DNA of 16,018 nucleotides from NCBI GenBank assembly GCA_900540395.1, contig UQFQ01000027.1:1-16018 (forward strand). Reading direction: 5' to 3'. The stretch is from an uncultured Mollicutes bacterium. GTDB taxonomy: Bacteria > Bacillota_I > Bacilli_A > RFN20 > CAG-826. The translations under genes were made by a program, and so were the position numbers. This document shows positions 1 through 6,623 of this stretch, in pieces (positions within the stretch are counted from its first letter, which is position 1; every line of letters starts with the position of its first letter). The notes beneath the pieces were generated by a model. The model saw only the letters and a list, made by a program, of their open reading frames with translations, made no database searches and was not told where the DNA came from.

Positions 1-85
1 TATTTAAACCGCCGTATACGGAAGACCGTACGTACGGTGGTGTGAGAGGGAGCGGGAAAGGATTTCTTTTCACTCTCTACTCGAT
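1..85 (+). mobile_element. 3' end of a group II intron (domains V and VI)
   Basis: Bases 8-41 form an exact 34-nt group II domain V: a 9-bp lower stem (8-16 with 33-41), a two-base bulge at 31-32 (CG), a 5-bp upper stem (17-21 with 26-30) and a four-base loop AAGA. The catalytic triad position reads CGC (10-12), a known alternative to AGC. Bases 46-80 then form an imperfect stem of the kind expected for domain VI (GAGAG near 43-48 opposite CTCTC near 73-78). The intron probably ends near ACTCGAT at 79-85, but the exact 3' splice site is uncertain. The reverse transcriptase/maturase gene and domains I-IV would lie to the left, outside the window. The intron runs opposite to the adjoining IS66 genes. 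Confidence 0.85.
8..41 (+). ncRNA. group II intron domain V
   Basis: This is the catalytic hairpin that binds the active-site metals during splicing. It has the canonical 9 bp + 2-nt bulge + 5 bp + 4-nt loop geometry, with one G-U wobble (G11-T38). The tetraloop reads AAGA where most introns have a GNRA loop. It is reported separately because it is the most diagnostic part of the truncated intron. Confidence 0.85.
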
Positions 86-102
86 GTTTTTGAAGGTGCA
101 TT

Positions 103-438
103 TTATATACTATATTGGTGTTCAATTTTCGACTTTAATTCAACGCCTTTTAGCAAATAATTTAAATCATCTTTGCTGATTTCTTTAGCTTCAATCATCG
201 CTTCGATTTGTACCTTATAATATTTCATTTTGTTGATGAATAACCAACTTCCATATTCATCTTCATAGTAAATTTTTACTTGTTTTCGATCTCGAGAAAC
301 AAATATAAAAATTGAACCTAATATTTCAATTGGAGTAAAAGATAGCGCAAGTCTTTTTTGAATAGCGAAAATTCCAAAACGCATATCGACTTTGCTAGTA
401 TAAAGATAGCAATTTTTTACCTTATTTAAATCTATCAT
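103..438 (-). CDS. tnpB: IS66 accessory protein TnpB (Orf2)
   Basis: The 111-residue product matches IS66 TnpB in size and pattern. It has the N-terminal YLYTSKVDMRFGIFAIQ stretch (family: lY..pvDMRkg.dgL), the central IFIFVSRDRKQVKIYYEDEYG stretch (family: lFvFv.rrrdriKiLyw...G), and the final L-x-G-V-E-L. TnpB is required for transposition of many IS66 elements, but its biochemical role is unknown. The ATG at 436-438 lies inside the end of tnpA in another frame (17-base overlap), which fits the translational coupling typical of these elements. The gene looks intact; what is missing is the transposase gene that should follow it. Confidence 0.88.
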   Translation of the reverse strand: MIDLNKVKNCYLYTSKVDMRFGIFAIQKRLALSFTPIEILGSIFIFVSRDRKQVKIYYEDEYGSWLFINKMKYYKVQIEAMIEAKEISKDDLNYLLKGVELKSKIEHQYSI

Positions 439-796
439 AGTATTGGCTCATTATTTCTAAAGCTTGTTGCAAAGAGGTTGTAATTTTTATTTTTGCAAAT
501 TCTATGACAACAACCGAATGATCGAATCTAGTAAAATGAGAATTTTTGTGATAAATTTCCTCATTTTTAAGTAATTTAAGTGTGGCATCATTATTTTCCA
601 ATATAACACCAGGCTTAGAAATTTCTTTTTTTAATTTTACAAATTCACCATCAATATTATCAAAAGCTCTTATCCAATCTCTTATTGTAGCGTAAGGAAT
701 ATTTTCGTCTTTACTAAATTGTGAAATCGACTTGTTCGAACATTTAAACTTTTTGACCATTTCTAGTCTTTCATAATCAGATTTATATTTACTCAT
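422..796 (-). CDS. tnpA: IS66 accessory protein TnpA (Orf1), helix-turn-helix
   Basis: The 124-residue product has an N-terminal helix-turn-helix (about residues 8-45, with SISQFSKDENIPYATIRDWI) like IS66 Orf1 and related IS3-type Orf1 proteins. A C-terminal segment, VVIEFAKIKITTSLQQALEI, resembles the beta-strand plus helix end of IS66 TnpA. The start is placed at the ATG at 794-796 because GAGGTG (803-808) lies six bases upstream. The frame could begin three codons earlier at a GTG that overlaps that ribosome binding site. The gene probably encodes a DNA-binding accessory factor. It looks intact, but without tnpC the element is unlikely to move by itself. Confidence 0.85.
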   Translation of the reverse strand: MSKYKSDYERLEMVKKFKCSNKSISQFSKDENIPYATIRDWIRAFDNIDGEFVKLKKEISKPGVILENNDATLKLLKNEEIYHKNSHFTRFDHSVVVIEFAKIKITTSLQQALEIMSQYYDRFK

Positions 797-802
797 TTTA
801 AT

Positions 803-808
803 CACCTC
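803..808 (-). promoter_or_regulatory. ribosome binding site of tnpA
   Basis: The - strand reads GAGGTG, six bases before the ATG at 796. This decides the start over the in-frame GTG at 805, which lies within the site itself. Confidence 0.6.
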
Positions 809-870
809 GATGTAATTTTAGGAAATTAAAATTTTCTCGAAAGGGTGTTATTTATTTACGTTTACTTATT

Positions 871-917
871 AGCTAAGTTCTCACGGAAATATGAGTTAGT
901 AATGACTAACCTTAGCT
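871..917. repeat. palindromic element able to form a three-way junction
   Basis: An outer 7-bp perfect stem AGCTAAG (871-877) with CTTAGCT (911-917) encloses two adjacent smaller hairpins: CTCA/TGAG (880-883 with 892-895) and TTAGT/ACTAA (896-900 with 905-909). The arrangement is more ordered than chance AT-rich sequence suggests. It lies between the candidate IS66 end and the tRNA operon terminator. Function is unknown; it might be a short non-autonomous mobile element end, a recombination site or a structured RNA. Confidence 0.45.
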
Positions 918-918
918 C

Positions 919-943
919 AAATAAAAACAGCACTTTGGTGCTG
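919..943 (-). terminator. intrinsic terminator of the tRNA operon
   Basis: On the - strand a perfect 6-bp stem CAGCAC/GTGCTG (928-933 with 938-943) with a four-base loop is followed by TTTTTATTT. It sits 11 bases past the encoded CCA end of the last tRNA gene, in the correct orientation to end the tRNA transcript. Confidence 0.85.
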
Positions 944-954
944 ATATTCGAGAT

Positions 955-1031
<77 letters not shown>

Positions 1032-1057
1032 ATATATATAAACAAAGTTGTAATCAA

Positions 1058-1148
1058 TGGCGGAGAAAGCGAGATTCGAACTCGCGCTAGGCTTGCACCT
1101 ACTAATGGTTTTCAAGACCATCCTCTTCAACCACTTGAGTATTTCTCC
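1058..1148 (-). tRNA. tRNA-Ser (UGA)
   Basis: A 91-base class II tRNA with a long variable arm. The anticodon loop CTTGAAA gives anticodon TGA. The acceptor stem is GGAGAAA/TTTCTCC, with discriminator G and an encoded CCA. Length, long extra arm and discriminator all fit serine. Confidence 0.96.
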
Positions 1149-1153
1149 ACATG

Positions 1154-1229
1154 TGGTGGACTCTACAGGACTCGAACCTGTAACCGATCGGTTATGGGCC
1201 GATAGCTCTAACCATTGCGCTAAGAGTCC
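1154..1229 (-). tRNA. tRNA-Ile2 (CAU, probably lysidine-modified)
   Basis: A 76-base tRNA with anticodon CAT in the loop CCCATAA, acceptor GGACTCT/AGAGTCC, discriminator A and encoded CCA. CAT tRNAs can be Met, initiator or Ile2. This one resembles Ile2 (5' GGAC..., GGTTCGAGTCC T-arm). It also occupies the Ile slot in the conserved Bacillus-type order Ala-Met-Ile-Ser-fMet. As Ile2 it would read AUA after TilS converts C34 to lysidine. The assignment rests on resemblance and gene order. Confidence 0.85.
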
Positions 1230-1252
1230 ATAGACACTTATCTGTTTTAGTT

Positions 1253-1329
1253 TGGTAGCAGCGAGTGGACTCGAACCACCGACGCACCGGGTATGAGCCG
1301 ATTGCTCTAACCAACTGAGCTACGCTGCC
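1253..1329 (-). tRNA. elongator tRNA-Met (CAU)
   Basis: A 77-base tRNA with anticodon CAT in the loop CTCATAC, D-arm TAGCTCAGTTGGTTAGAGC and encoded CCA. The acceptor GGCAGCG pairs with CGCTGCT, giving a G1-U72 wobble and not the initiator mismatch. The position after Ala and before Ile2 matches the conserved Firmicutes tRNA order for elongator Met. Confidence 0.9.
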
Positions 1330-1334
1330 ATAAA

Positions 1335-1408
1335 TGGTGGATCCTAGGAGAATCGAACTCCTGACTTAAGCTTGCAAAGCTAACGTTATCCCATTTAACT
1401 AAGGACCC
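1335..1408 (-). tRNA. tRNA-Ala (UGC)
   Basis: A 74-base tRNA with anticodon TGC in the loop TTTGCAA. The acceptor GGGTCCT/AGGATCC contains a G3-U70 wobble, the main identity element of alanine tRNA. The D-arm is short and AT-rich (GTTA/TAAC), and there is one T-T mismatch in the anticodon stem. CCA is encoded. It is the first gene of the operon, about 24 bases after the predicted transcription start. Confidence 0.92.
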
Positions 1409-1439
1409 AAATTCTTGCTCACTTTTCGCGTGCTTTTAA

Positions 1440-1467
1440 ATTTTATCATAACGAGAAACTAAAGCAA
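1440..1467 (-). promoter_or_regulatory. promoter of the tRNA operon
   Basis: On the - strand TTGCTT (1462-1467) and TAAAAT (1440-1445) are separated by 16 bases, with TGA directly before the -10 box (an extended -10). Transcription would start near 1432, just before tRNA-Ala. No other sigma-A-like pair is as good in this gap. Confidence 0.65.
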
Positions 1468-1524
1468 GTAGTTTTTTAAAAATTTTTTGTTCCTATGTAG
1501 TTTTTTAAAAATTTTTTGTTCCTA
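1468..1524. repeat. two 29-bp direct repeats of A/T tracts upstream of the tRNA promoter
   Basis: A 28-base unit beginning GTAGTTTTTTAAAAATTTTT occurs at 1468-1495 and again, without mismatch, at 1497-1524 (period 29). Each unit also contains the inverted A/T tract TTTTTTAAAAATTTTTT. On the - strand the first copy starts immediately upstream of the -35 box, the position of an UP element. It could boost tRNA transcription or bend the DNA; this is inference from position and composition. Confidence 0.75.
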
Positions 1525-1783
1525 ATGTGTCCATATTTACCGAGTACTATAAATACATAAAGATAACAATCCATAAACATGATTATTATCAGAGCGCCAA
1601 ATTAAATAGTAGTCCTTAATTTACTAGCGATTAAAAATTAATGATTCACTCTAGAAAGTAATATCAATATCACATCACAATCTTTTAATATAGATAGGCG
1701 TTTACACTAAATATTAACTAGAAAAATCTGTATTATTTTTTTAAATATAATTTAGTTTTGCATATTTTTTAAACAAAATGAGC
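1525..1783. other. intergenic stretch, no gene seen
   Basis: This AT-rich gap lies between the tRNA promoter region and the stop of the first metalloprotease gene. I see no credible coding frame, RNA gene or strong hairpin. No convincing intrinsic terminator follows the protease gene; only weak T-rich stretches (around 1735-1775) are present. Confidence 0.5.
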
Positions 1784-3865
1784 TTATTCATCCAAAGGAA
1801 CTATAACTAAATCAGCACCTTCTTCACTTACATTAGTAAAGTATATTTCAATATCTAAACTATCTCCGCTATTTAAATTACCACTATTTCTATATGTAAA
1901 TAATTTATATGTATCCATATCAAATGTATCACCAGTTTGAAAGAAATCACTAGAAGAATATGGACCAAATCTTCTTTGATAAGACCCTCCATTTGTATCA
2001 GAGGAAACTAATTCAATTTGTTCAAAAAGTTCTACTGTGTAATTTCTATCGTAAGAATATGTATTTGAAGCCGCTATTGTTACATAATGATCTGGAATAC
2101 CATCAGCAAGACTTGAAGAATCATAATATACTTGTCTTCCACTTTGTACATTATCAATTAACCTTGCATCAACATGATATAGTTTAACTCCGCTTTCTTG
2201 AGGCGTTCTTCCATAATATGAATCATAAGCTGTGGTTGAATCTAACTCATTTAAACCATTTGGTGTATATAATTCTAGTACTAAATATTCATCAAAAACT
2301 GAACCCGAATAGTCGTTTGTAATAAAGATAGCTCCACCATTTTCTCTAGGATTTAAGTGAACTTTTGCAGGGATATTCTCTGAAGTATCAATAATTATTG
2401 GGTCAATCCAGCCTAAAGCAGTTTTGGTCCAGACGTTATGATCGCCAACATTACAATCCTGCATATCATATAATCCTAAAGGACTTCTTGTATTAGTGTA
2501 GTCATAATAATCATTTAATCCAAGTAAATGACCAGTCTCATGAATAAAGGTATGAGCATCAATTCTATCTTCTCCTTTTCGATACATAAAATCATAGCTT
2601 GCCCATCCATAAGTACATAGATTAGGCGATTCTATATCAGCTTCTGGATTTAAAAAATAAGTAACATATGCCCAAAATGAAGAAGCATAATCATAATAAG
2701 AAGGATCGGTTCCATAATCTGGTGCACTATAAATAAACCAGATTCCATCCATTAAGCCATCACTATCATAATCATACTTTGTAAAATCAAGTTCTGAATT
2801 GCTACTTTTCATACTTTCAAAAGCATCAGAAACAATAGTTTCTACACCAGTTCTTCTTTCTAGAACATCATCTGTTGAAACATCTAAAGAAACCACATCT
2901 GTAACGTCAAAATTAAAGTTTAAATTCCCAAAACTAGATTTTTCAAAATAACTCGTAACACTTTCCCAGTAATTAGTTTCTTCAGCTGTTCCATTAAAAG
3001 CGATTTCTAATTCACTTTTGATTCTTTCTTCTCCGTTTTCTACTCCATATGCATCATCGAAAGTTACATCAGAAAATTCAACCGGAACAACTAAAACATT
3101 AGCCGGATTTTCTCTTGATGCAGTAGATGGCAAAATATCTTGTCCGCCAGTTCCAACTAATTCTTTATAAGTAAGGTATTGGGTTGGATCTAAACTAGGG
3201 TCTGCAACCACTTCATCTAGCTCATCATCATTTACAGTAATAGGAATTATAACTTCTACGTTCGAACCACTTTGTAAAGATTTGATAATTAAGTTTGTTG
3301 AACCATTTTTCAAGGCAGTAACTTCATTAAGATTTTGATTTAAACTAGCAATCGTTGTATCTTCTATATAAATGTCTACTGACTTATCAGGCGCATTAAT
3401 CGGGAGTACTGTATAAGTAAATTCTTTTGTTTGACCGATAAATACAAAATCTAGTCTGCTAACTGAAACATTAATTTCTTCAACTAGTGTTCTTCTTCTA
3501 GTTGTAACTTTAATTTCAGCGAAAATTCCTGGACGATCTTTTAAAGATACTCTAACCGTTGTTAATCCACTATATTGTTTAGCGGTTATTAAACCAGTTT
3601 CACTCACTGTTAAAGCATCTTCATTATTAACTGTATATACAACCTCTTGTTCAGTTGCACCACTAGGAGTAATTTCATATTCAATTTGATATGTTTCGCC
3701 CGCGTATAAAGTAATTGCATCATCCTTTAAAGTAATACCTGTTGCATGAACTTCGTCTTCGACTTGATTTTGATTGCCTTGACTATTTTCTGCCATAGTA
3801 CCACAGGATGTAACCATTAATGATAAAACCGAAAAAACTAATAACTTTGTTTTACTTCTTCTCAT
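1784..3865 (-). CDS. secreted M6-family metalloprotease lipoprotein with two Ig-like domains
   Basis: A 693-residue predicted surface zinc protease. The signal peptide ends in the lipobox VTSC, giving lipid attachment at Cys21. A Big2 domain follows at about 39-122 and a second Ig-like domain at about 126-213. The M6 (immune inhibitor A-like) region starts near 250. It contains HETGHLLGLND (442-452), the HExxHxxGxxD zinc site with His442, His446 and probably Asp452 as ligands and Glu445's neighbour Glu443 as catalytic base. A Met-turn-like GLYDM (to 468) and a GVKLYHVD strand also fit the family. DYDSDGLMD (365-373) looks like a calcium loop. The ATG at 3865 is preferred because GAGG lies 10 bases upstream; a TTG two codons earlier would be only four bases from it. 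It is a tandem paralogue of the next gene, with one Big2 domain fewer. Substrate unknown. Confidence 0.85.
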   Translation of the reverse strand: MRRSKTKLLVFSVLSLMVTSCGTMAENSQGNQNQVEDEVHATGITLKDDAITLYAGETYQIEYEITPSGATEQEVVYTVNNEDALTVSETGLITAKQYSGLTTVRVSLKDRPGIFAEIKVTTRRRTLVEEINVSVSRLDFVFIGQTKEFTYTVLPINAPDKSVDIYIEDTTIASLNQNLNEVTALKNGSTNLIIKSLQSGSNVEVIIPITVNDDELDEVVADPSLDPTQYLTYKELVGTGGQDILPSTASRENPANVLVVPVEFSDVTFDDAYGVENGEERIKSELEIAFNGTAEETNYWESVTSYFEKSSFGNLNFNFDVTDVVSLDVSTDDVLERRTGVETIVSDAFESMKSSNSELDFTKYDYDSDGLMDGIWFIYSAPDYGTDPSYYDYASSFWAYVTYFLNPEADIESPNLCTYGWASYDFMYRKGEDRIDAHTFIHETGHLLGLNDYYDYTNTRSPLGLYDMQDCNVGDHNVWTKTALGWIDPIIIDTSENIPAKVHLNPRENGGAIFITNDYSGSVFDEYLVLELYTPNGLNELDSTTAYDSYYGRTPQESGVKLYHVDARLIDNVQSGRQVYYDSSSLADGIPDHYVTIAASNTYSYDRNYTVELFEQIELVSSDTNGGSYQRRFGPYSSSDFFQTGDTFDMDTYKLFTYRNSGNLNSGDSLDIEIYFTNVSEEGADLVIVPLDE

Positions 3866-3875
3866 TATCAAATTA

Positions 3876-3879
3876 CCTC
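3876..3879 (-). promoter_or_regulatory. ribosome binding site deciding the start at 3865
   Basis: The - strand reads TTGAGGTAATTTGATAATG. GAGG is 10 bases from the ATG but only four from the upstream TTG, so the ATG is the better start. Confidence 0.5.
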
Positions 3880-3891
3880 AAAACATTTTTA

Positions 3892-3919
3892 ATTATAAAT
3901 CAGTTTGATAAATTGAAAA
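3892..3919 (-). promoter_or_regulatory. candidate promoter of the first metalloprotease gene
   Basis: A perfect -10 box TATAAT (3892-3897, - strand) has a weak -35 match TTTTCA (3914-3919) at 16 bases. It would give a leader of about 20 bases. The -35 is poor, so the call rests mainly on the -10 box and its position. Confidence 0.4.
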
Positions 3920-4172
3920 GTGAAAAACAACAAGTGTTAATTATTTTTATTTTTGTTCTTTCTTGTGATTATTTATTCCTACTTAAAGCAAAGCAAAATT
4001 GCTAATTTGATGCTTTGGTTATTATTTCTTTTTCAAAACCTTGAGCTTTAAATGTTCAAGTTTAAAATACCTATAAGAGCTAGATATAAGTTTACTAAAA
4101 ATATACTAATTTCATACTGAATTATTATTTTAATTAGAGTTTTGCAAGCTTTTTACAAAAAAATGAGTACTT

Positions 4173-6518
4173 TTATTTTTTAGGAACAATTATTAAATCT
4201 GCTCCTTCTTCACTAACATTTGAGAAATAAATCTCAATGTCAAGTCTCTCTCCACTATCCAAGACACCATAGTTATTATAAGTAAAAGCACGATAAGTAT
4301 TCATATCAAATCTATCACCCGTTTGGAAAAGATCACTTGCTGAATATGGTCCAAATCTTTTTGTGTATGAACCTCCATTTGGATTAGAAGAAATTAATTC
4401 AATTTGTTCAAAAAGTTCAGCAGTATGATTCCTATCATGTGAGTATGTATTTGAAGCAGGAATCAAAAAAGTAGTATCTTCAGGAATTCCATTAGCTAAA
4501 TTCTTTGCATCATAATAATATAAAGCATCATCGCCTACATAACATAATCGAGAATTAACATGGTAAAGTTTCACGCCACTTGTTTGAGGCATTTTTCCAT
4601 AATATGGATTATAAGCCGTAGTTGAATCTAACTCATTTAATCCATTTGGTGTATATAACTCTAGTACTAAATATTCATCAAAAGCCGAACCAGAATAGTC
4701 ATTTGTAATAAAAATGGCACCACCATTTTCTCTAGGATTTAAGTGAATTTTTGCAGGGATATTTTTAGAAGTATCGACAATTATTGGGTCAATCCGACCT
4801 AATGCTGTCTTTGTCCAAACATTATGATCGCCAACATTACAATCCTGCATATCATATAATCCTAAAGGACTTCTTGTGTTAGTGTAATCATAATAATCAT
4901 TTAAACCTAATAAATGGCCAGTTTCATGGATGTAAGTATGTGCGTCAATTTTCCCATCGCCTTTGCCATACATAAAATCATAACTTGCCCAACCAAATGT
5001 ACAAATATTTGGAGAAGTTACACTTGGAAAAAAGGTAGTAAAGCATGTTACAAAAGCCCAAAATGAATCATTGGCATCAGAAAATGGTGGATCGGTCCCA
5101 TAGTCTGGAGCACTATATACAAACCATACTGCGTCCATTAAACCATCACTATCATAATCATATTTAGTAAAGTCATAGTCTGGATTACTTGACTTCATTG
5201 TATAAAAGGCTTCATTAACTGCGCCACCAACATTTTTAGTCCCGTTTAATATGTCGTCTGTTGAGAAACTCAAAGTAACTACATCAGTTATATCAAAATT
5301 CAAATTCAAGTTACCGAAACTGGATTTTTCAAAATAACTTGAAACACTTTCCCAATAATTTGTTTCTTCTGGAGTTCCATTAAAAGCAATCTCTAATTCG
5401 TTTTTAATTACTTCTTCGCCATTTTCGACTCCATATACACCATCAAAAGTAATATCTCTAAACTCAACAGGGACAACTAATACATTAGCTGGATTATCTT
5501 TAGTTGCAGTTGAAGTTAAAATGTCTTGATTAGTTGTTCCAACTAATTCTTTATAAGTAAGATATTGAGTTGGGTCTAAGCTTGGATCGGCAACTACTTC
5601 TTCTAAAGATTCATCGTTAACGTCTATAGCTATTTTTGCTTCAACAGTCACTCCTCCTTGTAAAGAAGCAATAACAAGATTAGTTGAACCATTTTTTAAA
5701 GCCGTAACTTCATTCTGTGCTTGATTTAGACTAGCAATTGTTGGATCTTCAATATAAATCTCTACCGATTTATCTGTAGCATTAATTGGCAAAACAGTAT
5801 AGGCGAAGGATTTTGTTTCACCAGCGTAAATAAAATCTAAACGACTTGTAGAAACTAAAATTTTATTAACTAGAATTCTTGCTTTACTTGTTACTTTCAT
5901 CTCGGAATAAATATCTGGAAAGTCTTTTAAAGCAACACGAACCATAGTAGAACCATCAAAATCATTAGCCGTAACTAGACCGGTTTCACTAGCTGTGCAA
6001 ACTCTTTCATCAGCAACAGAATAAACAACTTCTCCTGAGGCATTACTTGGAGTAAAACCATATTCGATTTGATAAGTTTCACCAGCCATTAAACTAACTG
6101 AAGTATTTTTAAGTGTAATAGCATTTGCTCTAACTTTACTATTTACAGTAAATTCTTTAAAAATGCCAGGACGGTCTTTTAAAGCAACGCGAACCTTTGT
6201 GGAACCTTCATTATTTTTAGCAGTTACGAGTCCAGTAGAACTAACAGTACAAATTGATTCATCAGCAACAATATATTTAACAGATTTTTCAACAGCATTA
6301 CTTGGATTAATCTCATATTCAATTTGATATGTTTGACCACCATATAAAGTAACAGACTCATCTTTTAAACTGATGCTTGTTGCATGAATATTATCTTCTA
6401 TTTGACTATTGTTTCCTCCATTACCATTTCCGCCATTATTTGAGGAAAATCCTCCACATGAAGTTAACAATATTGTTAAAAATGATAATGCTAATAATTT
6501 AGTTCTTTTGCCCCTCAT
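4173..6518 (-). CDS. secreted M6-family metalloprotease lipoprotein with three Ig-like domains
   Basis: A 781-residue paralogue of the neighbouring protease. The signal peptide ends LLTSC (lipid Cys21), followed by a Gly/Asn-rich linker (about 22-40). Two closely similar Big2 domains (about 46-128 and 131-213) and a third Ig-like domain (about 217-300) precede the M6 region (about 340-781). Zinc site HETGHLLGLND is at 531-541, the Met-turn-like GLYDM ends at 557, and a calcium-loop-like DYDSDGLMD is at 454-462. The block around the zinc site is almost identical to the first copy, but the Trp after TALG is Arg575 here. The start ATG at 6518 has GGAG six bases upstream (TAGGAGCTGGAT). A strong terminator lies just upstream, so the gene probably uses its own promoter. 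Expected outside the cell on the membrane; substrate unknown. Confidence 0.86.
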   Translation of the reverse strand: MRGKRTKLLALSFLTILLTSCGGFSSNNGGNGNGGNNSQIEDNIHATSISLKDESVTLYGGQTYQIEYEINPSNAVEKSVKYIVADESICTVSSTGLVTAKNNEGSTKVRVALKDRPGIFKEFTVNSKVRANAITLKNTSVSLMAGETYQIEYGFTPSNASGEVVYSVADERVCTASETGLVTANDFDGSTMVRVALKDFPDIYSEMKVTSKARILVNKILVSTSRLDFIYAGETKSFAYTVLPINATDKSVEIYIEDPTIASLNQAQNEVTALKNGSTNLVIASLQGGVTVEAKIAIDVNDESLEEVVADPSLDPTQYLTYKELVGTTNQDILTSTATKDNPANVLVVPVEFRDITFDGVYGVENGEEVIKNELEIAFNGTPEETNYWESVSSYFEKSSFGNLNLNFDITDVVTLSFSTDDILNGTKNVGGAVNEAFYTMKSSNPDYDFTKYDYDSDGLMDAVWFVYSAPDYGTDPPFSDANDSFWAFVTCFTTFFPSVTSPNICTFGWASYDFMYGKGDGKIDAHTYIHETGHLLGLNDYYDYTNTRSPLGLYDMQDCNVGDHNVWTKTALGRIDPIIVDTSKNIPAKIHLNPRENGGAIFITNDYSGSAFDEYLVLELYTPNGLNELDSTTAYNPYYGKMPQTSGVKLYHVNSRLCYVGDDALYYYDAKNLANGIPEDTTFLIPASNTYSHDRNHTAELFEQIELISSNPNGGSYTKRFGPYSASDLFQTGDRFDMNTYRAFTYNNYGVLDSGERLDIEIYFSNVSEEGADLIIVPKK
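5880..6383 (-). repeat. tandem duplication of a Big2 module inside the protease gene
   Basis: Residues 46-128 and 131-213 of the 781-residue protease are similar along their length. They share pieces such as ETYQIEYGFTPSNA/QTYQIEYEINPSNA, STGLVTA/ETGLVTA and VRVALKD. The period is about 85 residues (255 bases). The sister gene has only one of these, so the extra copy arose, or was lost, after the two genes split. Confidence 0.75.
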
Positions 6519-6541
6519 ATCCAGCTCCTAATATTAGATAA

Positions 6542-6547
6542 ATTATA
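6542..6547 (-). promoter_or_regulatory. candidate -10 box for the second metalloprotease gene
   Basis: The - strand reads TATAAT, about 23 bases before the start codon at 6518. The -35 region would fall in the T-run at the foot of the upstream terminator and matches poorly. It is the only good -10 box between the terminator and the gene. Confidence 0.35.
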
Positions 6548-6567
6548 GATTTACTTTGCCAATTTAA

Positions 6568-6609
6568 AAAGTCTTTAGCCACTTTGCTAAAAGTATCACT
6601 AAAGACTTT
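6568..6609 (-). terminator. strong intrinsic terminator closing the lipoprotein operon
   Basis: A perfect 11-bp stem, AAAGTCTTTAG with CTAAAGACTTT (6599-6609 with 6568-6578), holds a 20-base loop that itself contains a short ACTTT/AAAGT hairpin. On the - strand the stem is followed by further T residues (…GACTTTTTAAATT). It lies 14 bases beyond the stop at 6624 and separates the upstream operon from the protease genes. Confidence 0.82.
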
Positions 6610-6623
6610 AAAGGTAAAAATTA

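Larger units (their letters stand above)
86..865 (-). mobile_element. IS66-family element, partial, interrupted after tnpB
   Basis: The visible part holds tnpA and tnpB in the usual IS66 order on the - strand. IS66 elements normally continue with the large DDE transposase tnpC straight after tnpB. Here the 3' end of a group II intron begins about 18 bases beyond the tnpB stop, so tnpC is displaced, broken or lost. The upstream end is tentatively placed at 865, where the - strand reads GTAAACGTAAATAAATAACA; IS66 ends typically begin GTAA. That would leave a 70-base leader before tnpA and a candidate 8-base target duplication at 866-873. The partner end and duplication are outside the window, so the boundary is unproven. 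Confidence 0.7.
3866..4172. other. intergenic region between the two protease genes
   Basis: No gene is credible here. On the - strand, after the stop at 4173, there are only weak hairpins: CTAATT/AATTAG (4106-4111 with 4132-4137), followed by a T-rich run; CTTGAG/TTCAAG (4040-4045 with 4055-4060); and AGCAA/TTGCT (3992-4003) nested inside AAAGCA/TGCTTT (3985-3990 with 4011-4016). One of these may stop transcription from the second protease gene, but none is a strong GC-rich terminator. The region also holds the candidate promoter at 3892-3919. Confidence 0.5.

Noticed and set aside
1154..1229. Calling this tRNA a second elongator Met
   Set aside because: The anticodon alone allows it, but sequence resemblance and its place in the conserved Ala-Met-Ile-Ser-fMet order favour Ile2.
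1468..1524. The two 29-bp repeats as the start of a CRISPR array
   Set aside because: Copies are directly adjacent with no spacers, the unit is almost pure A/T, and there are no cas genes nearby; the position fits a promoter-upstream element.
1960..2187. 75-codon open frame on the + strand inside the first protease gene
   Set aside because: Antisense shadow, low-complexity product, no ribosome binding site.
3820..4005. 61-codon + strand frame with a hydrophobic product, overlapping the protease start
   Set aside because: Composition is that of translated AT-rich DNA (Ile, Leu, Phe, Lys); it overlaps the signal-peptide region of a well-supported gene and has no clear ribosome binding site.
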